46,264 nucleotides of DNA from Streptomyces sp. SM10 (GTDB lineage: Bacteria; Actinomycetota; Actinomycetes; Streptomycetales; Streptomycetaceae), in the NCBI RefSeq assembly GCF_002910915.1, contig NZ_NEUF01000060.1, positions 1 to 46,264 on the forward strand, read 5' to 3'. Position numbers and translations under genes: made by a program. The notes beneath the pieces were generated by a model. It was given only the letters and a program-made list of their open reading frames with translations. It had not been told where the DNA came from and did no database searches. Below are positions 20,219 to 28,428 of the stretch, piece by piece (positions within the stretch are counted from its first letter, which is position 1; each line of letters starts with the position of its first letter).

Positions 20219-21398
20219 CGTCGTACGGCGCACGGCAGCGCCTGATCTCGTCCGGCGGATCGAGGCGGCCACTCCCCCGGACCGCGACCGCGCGGTCGAC
20301 GCCCTGCGCGCCCTGGCCATCCTGGGCGTGGTGTGCGGCCACTGGCTCGTGACGGCACTGGTCGCCGACAGCGGCACGGTCCACGGCGCCAGTCCGCTCC
20401 GGTACATGCCCGCGCTCACCCCGGTCTCCTGGGCGTTCCAGACCCTCGCCGTCTTCTTCCTGGTGGGTGGCCGGGTGGGCGCGAAGGGGTACGCCTCGGC
20501 ACGGGCCAGGGGCGAGTCCTACGGCCGCTGGGTGGGAGCCCGGACGGTCCGGCTGTTCCGGCCCGTCGCCGCGGTCACCGCGGTGTGGGCCGTGGCGGTC
20601 TGCGTGATGGCGGCCTCGGGGGTGGAGCAGGGGACGGTACGCGCGCTCGGCAAGCTGGTGTGGTCGCCGCTCTGGTTCCTGCTGGTCCTCTCCGCGCTGA
20701 CGGCGGCGACCCCGCTGGTGGCACGGCTGCACCCGCTGTGGCCGCTCGCCGTCGTCCTGCACGTCGACCTGTTCCGGCTGGGCTTCGACGGCCCCGCCTC
20801 CCTGGGCTGGATCAACGTGGCCGCGGGCTGGCTGGTCCCCTACTGCCTGGGGGCGGCGTGGGCACGGGGAGAGCTGAGCGACCGCCGGACCGGCCGGGTG
20901 CTGCTCCTCGGCGGTGCGGGGGCCACGGCGGGGCTCGTCCTGTTCGCCGGTTACCCCGCCTCCATGGTCGGGGTGCCGGGCGGGACGCTCTCGAATCTCG
21001 ACCCTCCGACCCTCGCCGCCGTCACCTTCGGCCTGGCCCAGTGCGGCGCCGCCCTGCTGCTCCTCGGACGGCTGCGGCGGGTCCTCGCGCGGCCGGCGGT
21101 CTGGGCGGCGGTGGCTCTGCTGAACCTGTCCGCGATGACCGTGTTCCTCTGGCACCAGACCGCGATGATCGTGGTCACGTCGACCGTGCTGTTCGCGGCC
21201 GGCCCGGTGCCCGGACTGCACACGCTCCCCGACGGCCCCGGCTGGGTGCTCGCCCGTCTGGCCTGGCTGCCGGTGTTCGCACTGGCGCTGCTGCTGTGCC
21301 GGTCCGCCTTCGGGGCGTACGAGCAGCGGCGCGGCGGCGGTTCGACCGTCGTACGGTCAGGCTCCCGCTCCCGCACCCCGGAGTCGCACCGTGTCTAA
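20211..21398 (+). CDS. Membrane acyltransferase (acyltransferase-3 family)
   Basis: 395 aa, about 10 membrane helices. The first helix carries the family motif DRAVDALRALAILGVVCGHW, with the Arg and His used by acyltransferase-3 enzymes to move acyl groups to sugars or lipids across the membrane. FFLVGGRVGAKG and the RTVRLFRPVA loop follow, also typical. ATG at 20211 overlaps the hydrolase stop by 8 bp, and the kinase gene overlaps its own end by 8 bp. The substrate is unknown. The C-terminal tail is Arg/Ser-rich and cytosolic. Confidence 0.83.
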   Translation: MRDVVRRTAAPDLVRRIEAATPPDRDRAVDALRALAILGVVCGHWLVTALVADSGTVHGASPLRYMPALTPVSWAFQTLAVFFLVGGRVGAKGYASARARGESYGRWVGARTVRLFRPVAAVTAVWAVAVCVMAASGVEQGTVRALGKLVWSPLWFLLVLSALTAATPLVARLHPLWPLAVVLHVDLFRLGFDGPASLGWINVAAGWLVPYCLGAAWARGELSDRRTGRVLLLGGAGATAGLVLFAGYPASMVGVPGGTLSNLDPPTLAAVTFGLAQCGAALLLLGRLRRVLARPAVWAAVALLNLSAMTVFLWHQTAMIVVTSTVLFAAGPVPGLHTLPDGPGWVLARLAWLPVFALALLLCRSAFGAYEQRRGGGSTVVRSGSRSRTPESHRV

Positions 21399-22689
21399 GC
21401 TGAGCGTCATGACGGGGGTCGGGTCACGGACGTGGAGGGCTCTGCGCGGTCTGCCGCGGATGCTGCGCAAGGACCTGTGGAGCGCGCCCGTCGATCCCGT
21501 GCCGCCCCCGGGCGCGCCCGGCGCGTCGGTCTGGCGGCCCGTGTTCGGAATGCTGCTGACGTTCGTCGCGACGTTCGTCGCCCTGTGGCACGTGCCCGAT
21601 CTGGTCCCCCACGGCGCCGCGATACCCGCGTACGCGGTGCTCCTCGCAGTGCTCCAGGCGCTGTCGCTGCTCGCCGGCATGTGGCATCCCCTCCACGCCT
21701 GGTGGGCCTCGCTGCTCCTCATGGTCGTCAGCGTGCGGATCGCGGAGTCCGCGATGACGCCCGGCGAACTGTTCCCCTGGACCGGGTCCGAGATGACGAT
21801 GCAGAGCCTTGCCCTGCTCCTTCTGGCCCTGCGCGTCCATCCCCGCAGGGCGGTCCTCGCCCTCGCCCTGAGCCTGCTGGCGGGCCTGGTCTCCAGCGCC
21901 TTCGTCACCCGTGGCCACGACTACGCGATGGATGCCGGTGCGCTGGTCGCCATCACCGCCGTGGTGATCGGCACGGCGCTCCGCGCCCTGCGGGTGGCAC
22001 GCGCCCAACTGGTCGTGCAGTCCGGGCTGACACAGGAGGAGCGGGCCCGTCGCACCCTCCTGGAGGAGCGCAACCGGATCGCACGCGAGCTGCACGACGT
22101 CGTCGCCCATCACATGTCGGTGATCTCCATCCAGGCGCAGGTCGCCCCGCACCTCGTCGAGAATCCCTCGGACGAGCTCAGGGAGAACCTCGCCGGCATA
22201 CGGGAGAACGCCGTGGAGGCACTGGCGGAACTGCGCCGGGTGCTGGGGGTGCTGCGCTCGCAGGACGCGGCGGCCGACGGGCTTCGACAGGCCCCGCAGC
22301 CCACGCTGGAGCGGCTGGACGAGCTGATCGGCACGGTGCGGAGCGCGGGTGTCTCCGTCGCGACCAAGACGACGGGCGCACGCCGGCCACTGCCGCCCGG
22401 TGTGGAGTTGTCCGCCTTCCGGATCGTGCAGGAGGCGCTGAGCAACGTACTGCGGCACGCCCCGGGGGCCCGCGCCCGGGTGGAGGTGGGCTACCACTGC
22501 GCCGCCGTCACGGTCCGGGTCACCAACACGGCCCCGGATGCGCCCGGCCGCCGGCTGCGCGGCGTCGGGCACGGGCTGCTCGGGATGCGCGAGCGCACCA
22601 CCATGCTGGGCGGCGACCTCACCCACGGCCCCACCCCCGGCGGGGGCTATGAAGTAATGGCGACACTCCCCCTGGAGGACCCTTCATGA
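21391..22689 (+). CDS. Sensor histidine kinase, NarL/DesK type
   Basis: 432 aa. Five or so membrane segments between residues 50 and 200, then EERARRTLLEERNRIARELHDVVAHH, where His235 is the phospho-acceptor of the HisKA_3 dimerisation domain. FRIVQEALSNVLRHA is the N box of the ATPase domain, and GHGLLGMRERTTMLGG the G box. The GTG at 21391 overlaps the acyltransferase stop; an in-frame ATG 18 bp later is also possible. With the response regulator it forms a two-component system whose signal is sensed in the membrane. Confidence 0.92.
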   Translation: MSKLSVMTGVGSRTWRALRGLPRMLRKDLWSAPVDPVPPPGAPGASVWRPVFGMLLTFVATFVALWHVPDLVPHGAAIPAYAVLLAVLQALSLLAGMWHPLHAWWASLLLMVVSVRIAESAMTPGELFPWTGSEMTMQSLALLLLALRVHPRRAVLALALSLLAGLVSSAFVTRGHDYAMDAGALVAITAVVIGTALRALRVARAQLVVQSGLTQEERARRTLLEERNRIARELHDVVAHHMSVISIQAQVAPHLVENPSDELRENLAGIRENAVEALAELRRVLGVLRSQDAAADGLRQAPQPTLERLDELIGTVRSAGVSVATKTTGARRPLPPGVELSAFRIVQEALSNVLRHAPGARARVEVGYHCAAVTVRVTNTAPDAPGRRLRGVGHGLLGMRERTTMLGGDLTHGPTPGGGYEVMATLPLEDPS

Positions 22690-23375
22690 CCATCCGCGTG
22701 CTGATCGCCGACGACCAGATGATGGTCCGTCAGGGTTTCACCGTGCTGCTGAACGCCGAGCCGGGCATCGAGGTCGTCGGTCAGGCGGTGGACGGCGTGG
22801 AGGCGCTGGAGAAGGCGGCCCAACTGGCCCCGGACGTCGTCCTGATGGACATACGGATGCCCCGCCTGGGCGGCATCGATGCCACGCGCCGCCTCACCGG
22901 GGAGCCCGGTTCCGCGGCGAAGGTGCTCGTCCTGACCACCTTCGACCTCGACGAGTACGTGTACGAGGCGCTCCGCGCCGGCGCCTCCGGGTTCCTGCTG
23001 AAGGACGCCTCGGCCGACGAACTCGCCCGGGCGGTGCGGGTGGTGGCGGCCGGTGACGCCCTGCTCGCCCCGAACATCACCAAGCGGCTCATCGCCGAGT
23101 TCTCCCGGGTCAGCACCGGGCCGCGCGCTCCCTCGAGGGAGCGCGTCGGGGACCTGACGGACCGGGAGACGGAGGTGCTGTCCCTGATCGCACAGGGGAT
23201 GTCGAACGCGGAGATCGCGGCAGGCCTGGTGGTGGCGGAACAGACCGTGAAGACCCACGTGAGCCGGATCCTGGTGAAGCTGGGCCTGCGCGACCGCACC
23301 CAGGCCGCGGTGTACGCGTACGAGTCGGGCCTGGTCCGGCCGGCCGGTCACCGATCCGCGGGCAGTGCGTCGTAG
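22686..23375 (+). CDS. Response regulator, NarL/LuxR family
   Basis: 229 aa. Receiver domain with acidic pair DD at 9-10, phospho-acceptor Asp55 in VVLMDIRMP and Lys106 in GFLLKDAS. The C-terminal LuxR helix-turn-helix is complete: LTDRETEVLSLIAQG, NAEIAAGLVVAEQTVKTHVS. It overlaps the kinase gene by 4 bp, so they are made together. A target may be the upstream hydrolase operon itself. Its 3' end overlaps the convergent serine hydrolase gene by 28 bp. Confidence 0.95.
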   Translation: MTIRVLIADDQMMVRQGFTVLLNAEPGIEVVGQAVDGVEALEKAAQLAPDVVLMDIRMPRLGGIDATRRLTGEPGSAAKVLVLTTFDLDEYVYEALRAGASGFLLKDASADELARAVRVVAAGDALLAPNITKRLIAEFSRVSTGPRAPSRERVGDLTDRETEVLSLIAQGMSNAEIAAGLVVAEQTVKTHVSRILVKLGLRDRTQAAVYAYESGLVRPAGHRSAGSAS

Positions 23376-24511
23376 ACCGCGTCGACCAGGGCCATCTTGC
23401 GCGGGTCGTCGGCGATGTTCGGGCCCATGCGGTTCATGACGTAGCCGAGCGCGATCCCGGACTCCGGGTCGGCCAGACCGCAGGAGCCTCCCGCCCCGTC
23501 GTGGCCGACGGCGCGCGGGTTGGGGCCGTACGAGCCGTTCGGGCCGCTCAGCCAGAGGCCGAGGCCCAGCTCGGTCTCGTGGGCGAAGCCCGCTCCCAGG
23601 ACCAGGTCCCGGCAGCTGCCCTGCCCCTCACGGACCCGCTCGGCGGCCTCTTCGGACAGGATCCTCCGGCCGTCGAGGGTGCCTCGCCCGGCGAGGATGC
23701 CGTAGAGGGAAGCGACCGCGCGGGCGGTGCCGTGACCGTTGGCCGCCGGGATCTCGGCGGCCCTCCACCCGGGGGTGTTGGCGGCCGCGATGCCCGTACC
23801 GGGATTGAGGAGGGAGGCGATGGCCAGCGGTTCCATGGCGGCGAACAGGGTGGCCTGTTCACGGGCGACGGCCTTCGGCTGGACCAGTTCGGCGACGCGC
23901 CCGGCGTCCTTCTCCGGGAGGCCGACGGTGAAGTCGATGGAGAGCGGCCCGGTGACCTCCTGCCGGAGGAACTCCCCGGGCAGCAGACCGGTGATCCGGC
24001 GGACGACCTCGCCGACGAGGAAGCCGTAGGAGATCGCGTGGTAGCCGGAGCGGGTGCCCGGCTCCCACCAGGGCTCGGTGGCCGCGAGGCGGGCCGTGGT
24101 CAGCTCCCAGTCGTAGAGCTCGGCCAGGGTGTGCGGATCGCGCAGGCCCGCGACGCCGGAGCGGTGCGAGAGCAGATGGCGTACGCGTACGGACTCCTTG
24201 CCCGCAGCGGCGAATTCGGGCCAGTAGTGGGCCACCGGGGCGTCCAGGTCGAGCAGACCCCGGTCGATGAGGATGTGGGCGCAGAGCGCGGTCGGGCCCT
24301 TCGTGGTGGACCAGACGTTGACCACGGTGTCCCGCTCCCACGGCCGGGTACGGTCCCCGTCGGCCCATCCGCCCCAGAGGTCCACCACGGGGTCGCCGTC
24401 GAGCAGGACGGTGACCGCCGCTCCCAGCTCGTCGCGCTCGGCGAAGTTCGCCTCGAATGCCTCGCGCACCGCGCCGAACCGGTCGTCACAGTGGCCATGG
24501 ATCTGCGGCAC
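23348..24511 (-). CDS. Serine hydrolase of the beta-lactamase / EstB family
   Basis: 387 aa, no signal peptide. The catalytic SxxK is in VWSTTKGPTA (Ser and Lys), and a Tyr in GYHAISYGFLVGE stands where family VIII esterases have their YxN/YxS element. The HDGAGGS near the end replaces the KTG box, as in esterases of this fold. The GTG at 24511, with GAGGAGAG upstream, is chosen; the longer frame lacks a ribosome site. Esterase or amidase activity is more likely than beta-lactam hydrolysis. Convergent overlap of 28 bp with the response regulator. Confidence 0.85.
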   Translation of the reverse strand: MPQIHGHCDDRFGAVREAFEANFAERDELGAAVTVLLDGDPVVDLWGGWADGDRTRPWERDTVVNVWSTTKGPTALCAHILIDRGLLDLDAPVAHYWPEFAAAGKESVRVRHLLSHRSGVAGLRDPHTLAELYDWELTTARLAATEPWWEPGTRSGYHAISYGFLVGEVVRRITGLLPGEFLRQEVTGPLSIDFTVGLPEKDAGRVAELVQPKAVAREQATLFAAMEPLAIASLLNPGTGIAAANTPGWRAAEIPAANGHGTARAVASLYGILAGRGTLDGRRILSEEAAERVREGQGSCRDLVLGAGFAHETELGLGLWLSGPNGSYGPNPRAVGHDGAGGSCGLADPESGIALGYVMNRMGPNIADDPRKMALVDAVYDALPADR

Positions 24512-24606
24512 GGGTATCTCTCCTCGTCTCGGTGCACGCACCATACCGACTGGTCGGACTGGCGGGAAGACGCCGTACGGACCGTTCCTTCGACCGGGTG
24601 TCCCGG

Positions 24607-25182
24607 TCAGCGCGGGAACGCTTCGAAGCTGACGCTCCAGCGCCCGGGGAGTCCGGTGATCGTCACGGCGGAGAGCGGCCGGACGTCGACGTTCCAGTAG
24701 GTCGGCGGCGGGGCCTTCAACGCGTACACCAGGGCCGCGCGGACGACGGAGGGTTCGGCGACGGCGACAAGGGCTCCCTCCTGGACCGGACGGGTGTCGA
24801 GCCAGCTCCCCACCCGCGCGATGAAGGCGAGCAGGCACTCACCGCCGTGCGGGGCGGAGCGCGGGTCGGCGAGCCAGGCGTCCACACCGGCCGGCTCGCG
24901 GGCGGCCACCTCCGACAGGGTCAGCCCCCGCCAGCGGCCCATGTCGCAGTCGCGCAGGGCCAGCTGGACGAGCGGGGCGAAGCCCAGGGCGTCACCCGTG
25001 GCGCGGCTGCGCGGTGTCGGCGAGCAGTAGCGCAGCTCGGCGGCGCCGAGCCGGACCAGGGTGTGCGCGGCGAGCTGGACCTCACGCCAGCCGGCGTGGT
25101 CGAGCGGCCGGTCGTCGTCGAAACGCTCGGCGAGGAGGGCGGAGCTTCGTGCTGCGGCGACGAGGGACACCCGAACACTCAT
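24607..25182 (-). CDS. Histidine-phosphatase-fold protein lacking both catalytic histidines
   Basis: 191 aa. The order of elements matches histidine phosphatases (phosphoglycerate-mutase-like): first strand, LDHAGWREVQLAAHTL, YCSPTPRSRATGDALG (normally SxxxRAxxTA), then APHGGECLLAF, then LVAVAEPSVVRAAL. The catalytic RHG of the first strand reads AAR (SLVAAARSS), and the second catalytic His of the usual SHGG/RA segment reads AEPS. Both histidines needed for phosphoryl transfer are therefore absent. The rest of the fold is kept, with normal codon use and length, so this is a likely pseudoenzyme, not a decaying gene. It may bind a phospho-ligand. Confidence 0.72.
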   Translation of the reverse strand: MSVRVSLVAAARSSALLAERFDDDRPLDHAGWREVQLAAHTLVRLGAAELRYCSPTPRSRATGDALGFAPLVQLALRDCDMGRWRGLTLSEVAAREPAGVDAWLADPRSAPHGGECLLAFIARVGSWLDTRPVQEGALVAVAEPSVVRAALVYALKAPPPTYWNVDVRPLSAVTITGLPGRWSVSFEAFPR

Positions 25183-25263
25183 GGGCGCGATCGTGGGGCC
25201 CCGCGCCCCGCCGGTCAAGAGGGCATCGCGGCATATGCCCACCCCGTACCCGGTCCTCCCCCG

Positions 25264-25698
25264 TCAGCCCTTCTGGTGGATCATCCACATGTCCGGTTCG
25301 GGGAGCGGGGTGAAGCCGAGCTTCGCGTACACACCGTGGGCGTCCTTGGTGGCGAGCAGGAAGCGGGTCACTCCCAGCGGGATCAGCTCGTCGCGGACGG
25401 TGGTGACGAGGCGGGTGCCCAGACCCCTGCCGCGGGCCGCGCGGTCGACGTACACGTCGCAGAGCCATGCGAAGGAGGCACGGTCGGTCACCACCCGGGC
25501 GTACGCGACCTGTTCGCCCGAAGCGAGTTCGTACGCACCGAAGTTGAGCGAACCCGCCACGGCGCGGTCCTGCCGCTCCCGGGAACGCCCGAGGGCCCAG
25601 TAGGCATCGGTGGAGAGCCAGTGGTGGACGCGGGCCACGTCGAGCCGTGCGGGGTCGTCGGATATCTCGTGGGCCCGCTCGGCGGTGTCGTCGTTCAT
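25264..25698 (-). CDS. GNAT family N-acetyltransferase
   Basis: 144 aa. The acetyl-CoA loop is visible in LCDVYVDRAARGRGLGTRLV (RGxGLG), and the last part FLLATKDAHGVYAKLGFTP is the typical end of the fold. The amine substrate is unknown. It follows the MocR gene with a 4-bp overlap (ATGA at 25695), so the two are cotranscribed, and it may act on the same substrate. Confidence 0.85.
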   Translation of the reverse strand: MNDDTAERAHEISDDPARLDVARVHHWLSTDAYWALGRSRERQDRAVAGSLNFGAYELASGEQVAYARVVTDRASFAWLCDVYVDRAARGRGLGTRLVTTVRDELIPLGVTRFLLATKDAHGVYAKLGFTPLPEPDMWMIHQKG

Positions 25699-27155
25699 CC
25701 GGGGAGGCTATCGCCCGGCGCCCGCAGCTCGTCGAGGGATTTTCGCAGCCTGCGCACCCCCTCGGCGATCTCGGCCGGACCCGACACGGCCGCGAAGCTC
25801 AGCCTGACGTGTCCGGCGGGAGGTTCGGCGCAGTGGTACGGACGGCCGGGCGCCACGGCGACGCCGGCCCTCAGGGCGGCGGACACCAGGGCGGGCTCGC
25901 CGGCCGCCGGGCCGGGAAGCCGCAGCCAGATGCTGCCGCCGCCCGACGGCACGTGCGGCAGGCCGAGTTCGGGCAGCCGGCCGCGGACCGCCGCCGTCAT
26001 CGCGGTGCGGCGGCCGGCGAGTTCGGCGGCCACGGTACGGAGATGACGCTCCCAGGCCGGCGAGCCGACGAGTTCGAGCGCCGCCTCCTGGATCGGGCGC
26101 GGCACGAAGAAGCTGTCGACGACCTGGATGGCGCGCAGCCGTTCCAGGACAGGGCCGCGTGCCGCCAGCGCGCCGACCCGGAGGCTCGGTGACGTGATCT
26201 TGGTGAGGGAGCGGACATGGACGACGACCCCGTCCGGATCGTGGGCGGCCAGCGGCTCGGGCAGGGCGCCGGCGTCCGCGTGGACGAGCCGGCGGGCGAA
26301 GTCGTCCTCGACGACGAAGGCGCCCGCCTCGCGGGCGGTCCGCACGATCCGTTCGCGCCGCTCGGGGGCGAGGGTCACGCCCGTCGGGTTCTGGAAGAGC
26401 GGCTGGCAGACGAAGACCCTGGCCCCGGTGGCGCGGAACGCGGCTTCCAGCAGGTCGGGGCGGACTCCGTCGGCGTCCACCGGTACGGGCACCGGCCGCA
26501 GGCCCATGGCGCGGGCGGCGGCCAGCATGCCGGGGTAGGTGGGCGATTCGACGAGCACGGGGGCTCCCGGCTGGGCGAGGGCCCGCAGCGCGGTGGCCAG
26601 GGCGCTCTGCCCTCCCGCGGTGATCAGGACCTCGGCCTCGGTGAGGGTGGGTCCGATCTCCCGGGCGAACCAGGCGCGCAGCTCGGCCAGCCCGTCGGTG
26701 GGCGGCCTGCCCCACGCCCCGGGGCGTCGTCCGGCCCGGGCCAGGGCGGCGGCCAGGGCCCGCTCGGGCTGGAGGCCCGGGTGGAGGTATCCGCCGTTGA
26801 ACTCGATGACCCCGGGCGGTGGCGCGGCGAGGGTGACGAGGACCCCCGAGGCGTCGACGGTGCGCGGCACGACCTCGGGTCCGCCGTCCCCGCTGAGCGA
26901 GACCTCCTGCCAGGAGGTGTCGCCCGGGGCGGGGGCGGCGGCACGGGTCTCGGCCCGGAAGGCGCCGGAGCCGGGGCGGGTGACGACGAGCCCCTCGGCG
27001 ACGAGCTGTGCGACGGCCCGGGAGACGGTCACCGGGCTGACCTTGAAGCGCTCCACGAGCGCACGGCTGGACGGCAGCTTTCCACCCACGGAGTAGCGGT
27101 CGAGCTCGCCCTTCAGGGACGACACCAGTTCGGACACGCTGCTACGCTCATGCAT
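25695..27155 (-). CDS. MocR-type regulator (GntR helix-turn-helix fused to class-I aminotransferase)
   Basis: 486 aa. Residues 1-70 are a GntR winged helix (KLPSSRALVERFKVSPVTVSRAV). Residues 110-480 are an aminotransferase fold: VLITAGGQSALATAL, FQNPTGVTLAP, VVEDDFAR and the PLP lysine in VRSLTKITSPSLRVGAL. MocR regulators use PLP and an amino compound to control genes next to them. The start ATG at 27155 shares bases with the start of the divergent exporter gene (CATG at 27153-27156). No ribosome site is seen before it, so the mRNA may be leaderless (see 27143-27169). A 4-bp overlap joins it to the acetyltransferase. Confidence 0.92.
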   Translation of the reverse strand: MHERSSVSELVSSLKGELDRYSVGGKLPSSRALVERFKVSPVTVSRAVAQLVAEGLVVTRPGSGAFRAETRAAAPAPGDTSWQEVSLSGDGGPEVVPRTVDASGVLVTLAAPPPGVIEFNGGYLHPGLQPERALAAALARAGRRPGAWGRPPTDGLAELRAWFAREIGPTLTEAEVLITAGGQSALATALRALAQPGAPVLVESPTYPGMLAAARAMGLRPVPVPVDADGVRPDLLEAAFRATGARVFVCQPLFQNPTGVTLAPERRERIVRTAREAGAFVVEDDFARRLVHADAGALPEPLAAHDPDGVVVHVRSLTKITSPSLRVGALAARGPVLERLRAIQVVDSFFVPRPIQEAALELVGSPAWERHLRTVAAELAGRRTAMTAAVRGRLPELGLPHVPSGGGSIWLRLPGPAAGEPALVSAALRAGVAVAPGRPYHCAEPPAGHVRLSFAAVSGPAEIAEGVRRLRKSLDELRAPGDSLPG

Positions 27156-27169
27156 GACAGCACAGAATA
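27143..27169. promoter_or_regulatory. Divergent start codons with two flanking -10 elements
   Basis: TACGCT (plus strand, 27143-27148) ends 5 bp before the exporter ATG at 27154. TATTCT (minus strand, 27169-27164) ends 8 bp before the regulator ATG at 27155. Neither gene has a Shine-Dalgarno sequence. Each gene would therefore have its promoter -10 just upstream of its ATG, inside the coding start of the other. Both messages would then be leaderless or nearly so. Confidence 0.6.
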
Positions 27170-28125
27170 GCGCTACCGCCCGCCCGCCGATAGCGATCGA
27201 GGCCGGCCGCCCGACGGTGCGCCGCGGCCCCGGAAGCGGTGTCCTTCTCGCCGGACTCGGCGTGCTGGCCTTCTCCCTGACCTTCCCCTCCACGGTGTGG
27301 GGGCTGGAGAGCTTCGGCCCCTGGTCCCTGGTCGCGCTGCGCACTGTGCTCGCCGCGCTGATCGCCGGTTGCGCCCTGCTCGCGGGCCGGGTTCCGGTGC
27401 CCGCGCGCCGCCACTGGGCGGGCCTCGCCGTCGTCGCGGGCGGCGTGGTGGTCGGCTTCCCCCTGCTGACCTCGCTGGCCCTGCGGACCTCCACCAGCTC
27501 GCACGCGGCGGTCGTGGTGGGACTGCTGCCCCTGACGACCGCGCTCCTCTCCGCCCTGCGCACCGGTGCGCGCCCTCCGCGGGCCTTCTGGGCAGCGGCC
27601 CTGGCCGGGGCGGCCGTGGTGATCGCGTTCACGGCGCAGCAGAGCGGCGGAACGCTCTTCGGGGGCGACCTGTACCTGTTCGGGGCGCTGCTGGTCTGCG
27701 CCGCGGGTTACACCGAGGGCGGCAGGCTGGCCGGGGTGATGCCGGGCTGGCAGGTGATCGGCTGGGCCCTCGTCCTCTCCCTGCCGCTCGCGGTGGCCGG
27801 AGCGGCCGTGGCGCTGCCGTTCGAACCGGTGCGCCTCACGGTCCACGGGGTCGTCGGGCTGGTCTGGGTGGCCACCGTGTCGACCTTCCTCGGGCTGTAC
27901 GCCTGGTACCGGGGCATGGCGGAGATCGGGGTGCCCCGGGCCAGTCAGCTCCAGCTGGCTCAGCCGCTGCTCACCCTGGTCTGGTCGTTCCTCCTGCTCG
28001 GCGAGGAGGTGTCCGCCGCGGCCCCGGTCGCAGCGGTGGCCGTCCTGCTGTGCATCGCCGTGACCCAGCGCGCGGGGATCCGGGGCACGCGCCCGACGCG
28101 AGCCGGGGAGTCGGTCCGGTCATAG
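27154..28125 (+). CDS. EamA-family (DMT) exporter
   Basis: 323 aa, about 10 membrane helices in two EamA repeats (roughly residues 28-160 and 170-305). The second repeat ends in the family pattern RASQLQLAQPLLTLVWSFLLLGE. DMT exporters of this type move amino acids or other small metabolites out of the cell. Pairing with a MocR regulator suggests an amino compound. Its ATG at 27154 overlaps that of the regulator. Confidence 0.88.
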   Translation: MTAQNSATARPPIAIEAGRPTVRRGPGSGVLLAGLGVLAFSLTFPSTVWGLESFGPWSLVALRTVLAALIAGCALLAGRVPVPARRHWAGLAVVAGGVVVGFPLLTSLALRTSTSSHAAVVVGLLPLTTALLSALRTGARPPRAFWAAALAGAAVVIAFTAQQSGGTLFGGDLYLFGALLVCAAGYTEGGRLAGVMPGWQVIGWALVLSLPLAVAGAAVALPFEPVRLTVHGVVGLVWVATVSTFLGLYAWYRGMAEIGVPRASQLQLAQPLLTLVWSFLLLGEEVSAAAPVAAVAVLLCIAVTQRAGIRGTRPTRAGESVRS

Positions 28126-28167
28126 ACTTGTCGACATGGATCGTCACCCGTGAGGAGGTCACTCCCG

Positions 28168-28371
28168 ATGGAGGCACACACGGGCGACCGGCTGCTGACA
28201 CACGGCAGGACCGTGGGACAGCACGACCGGGTCGCAGAGATCATCGAGGTGCTCGGTGACGGGGGCGCTCCCCCGTACCGGCTGCGCTTCGAGGACGGAC
28301 ACGAGTCGATCAGCTCTCCGGGTCCGGACAGCGTCGTCCAGCACACCGCCCCCGAGGACCGGGGCCGGTAG
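28168..28371 (+). CDS. DUF1918 small protein
   Basis: 67 aa. MEAHTGDRLLTHGRTVGQHDR, EIIEVLGDGGAPPYRLRFEDGH and ESISSPGPDSVV match the DUF1918 family, small beta proteins common in actinobacteria. GAGGAGG lies about 12 bp before the ATG at 28168. Function unknown. The stop is followed by a strong terminator. Confidence 0.88.
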   Translation: MEAHTGDRLLTHGRTVGQHDRVAEIIEVLGDGGAPPYRLRFEDGHESISSPGPDSVVQHTAPEDRGR

Positions 28372-28376
28372 GACAC

Positions 28377-28415
28377 GCGTGCGCCCGGGGACACGAGCGG
28401 TCCCCGGGCGCACGC
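28377..28415. terminator. Bidirectional terminator between DUF1918 and GHL10 genes
   Basis: Perfect 16-bp stem, GCGTGCGCCCGGGGAC at 28377-28392 with 28400-28415, loop of 7 nt, between two convergent genes. Confidence 0.9.
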
Positions 28416-28428
28416 GCCCGGCGGGCCG

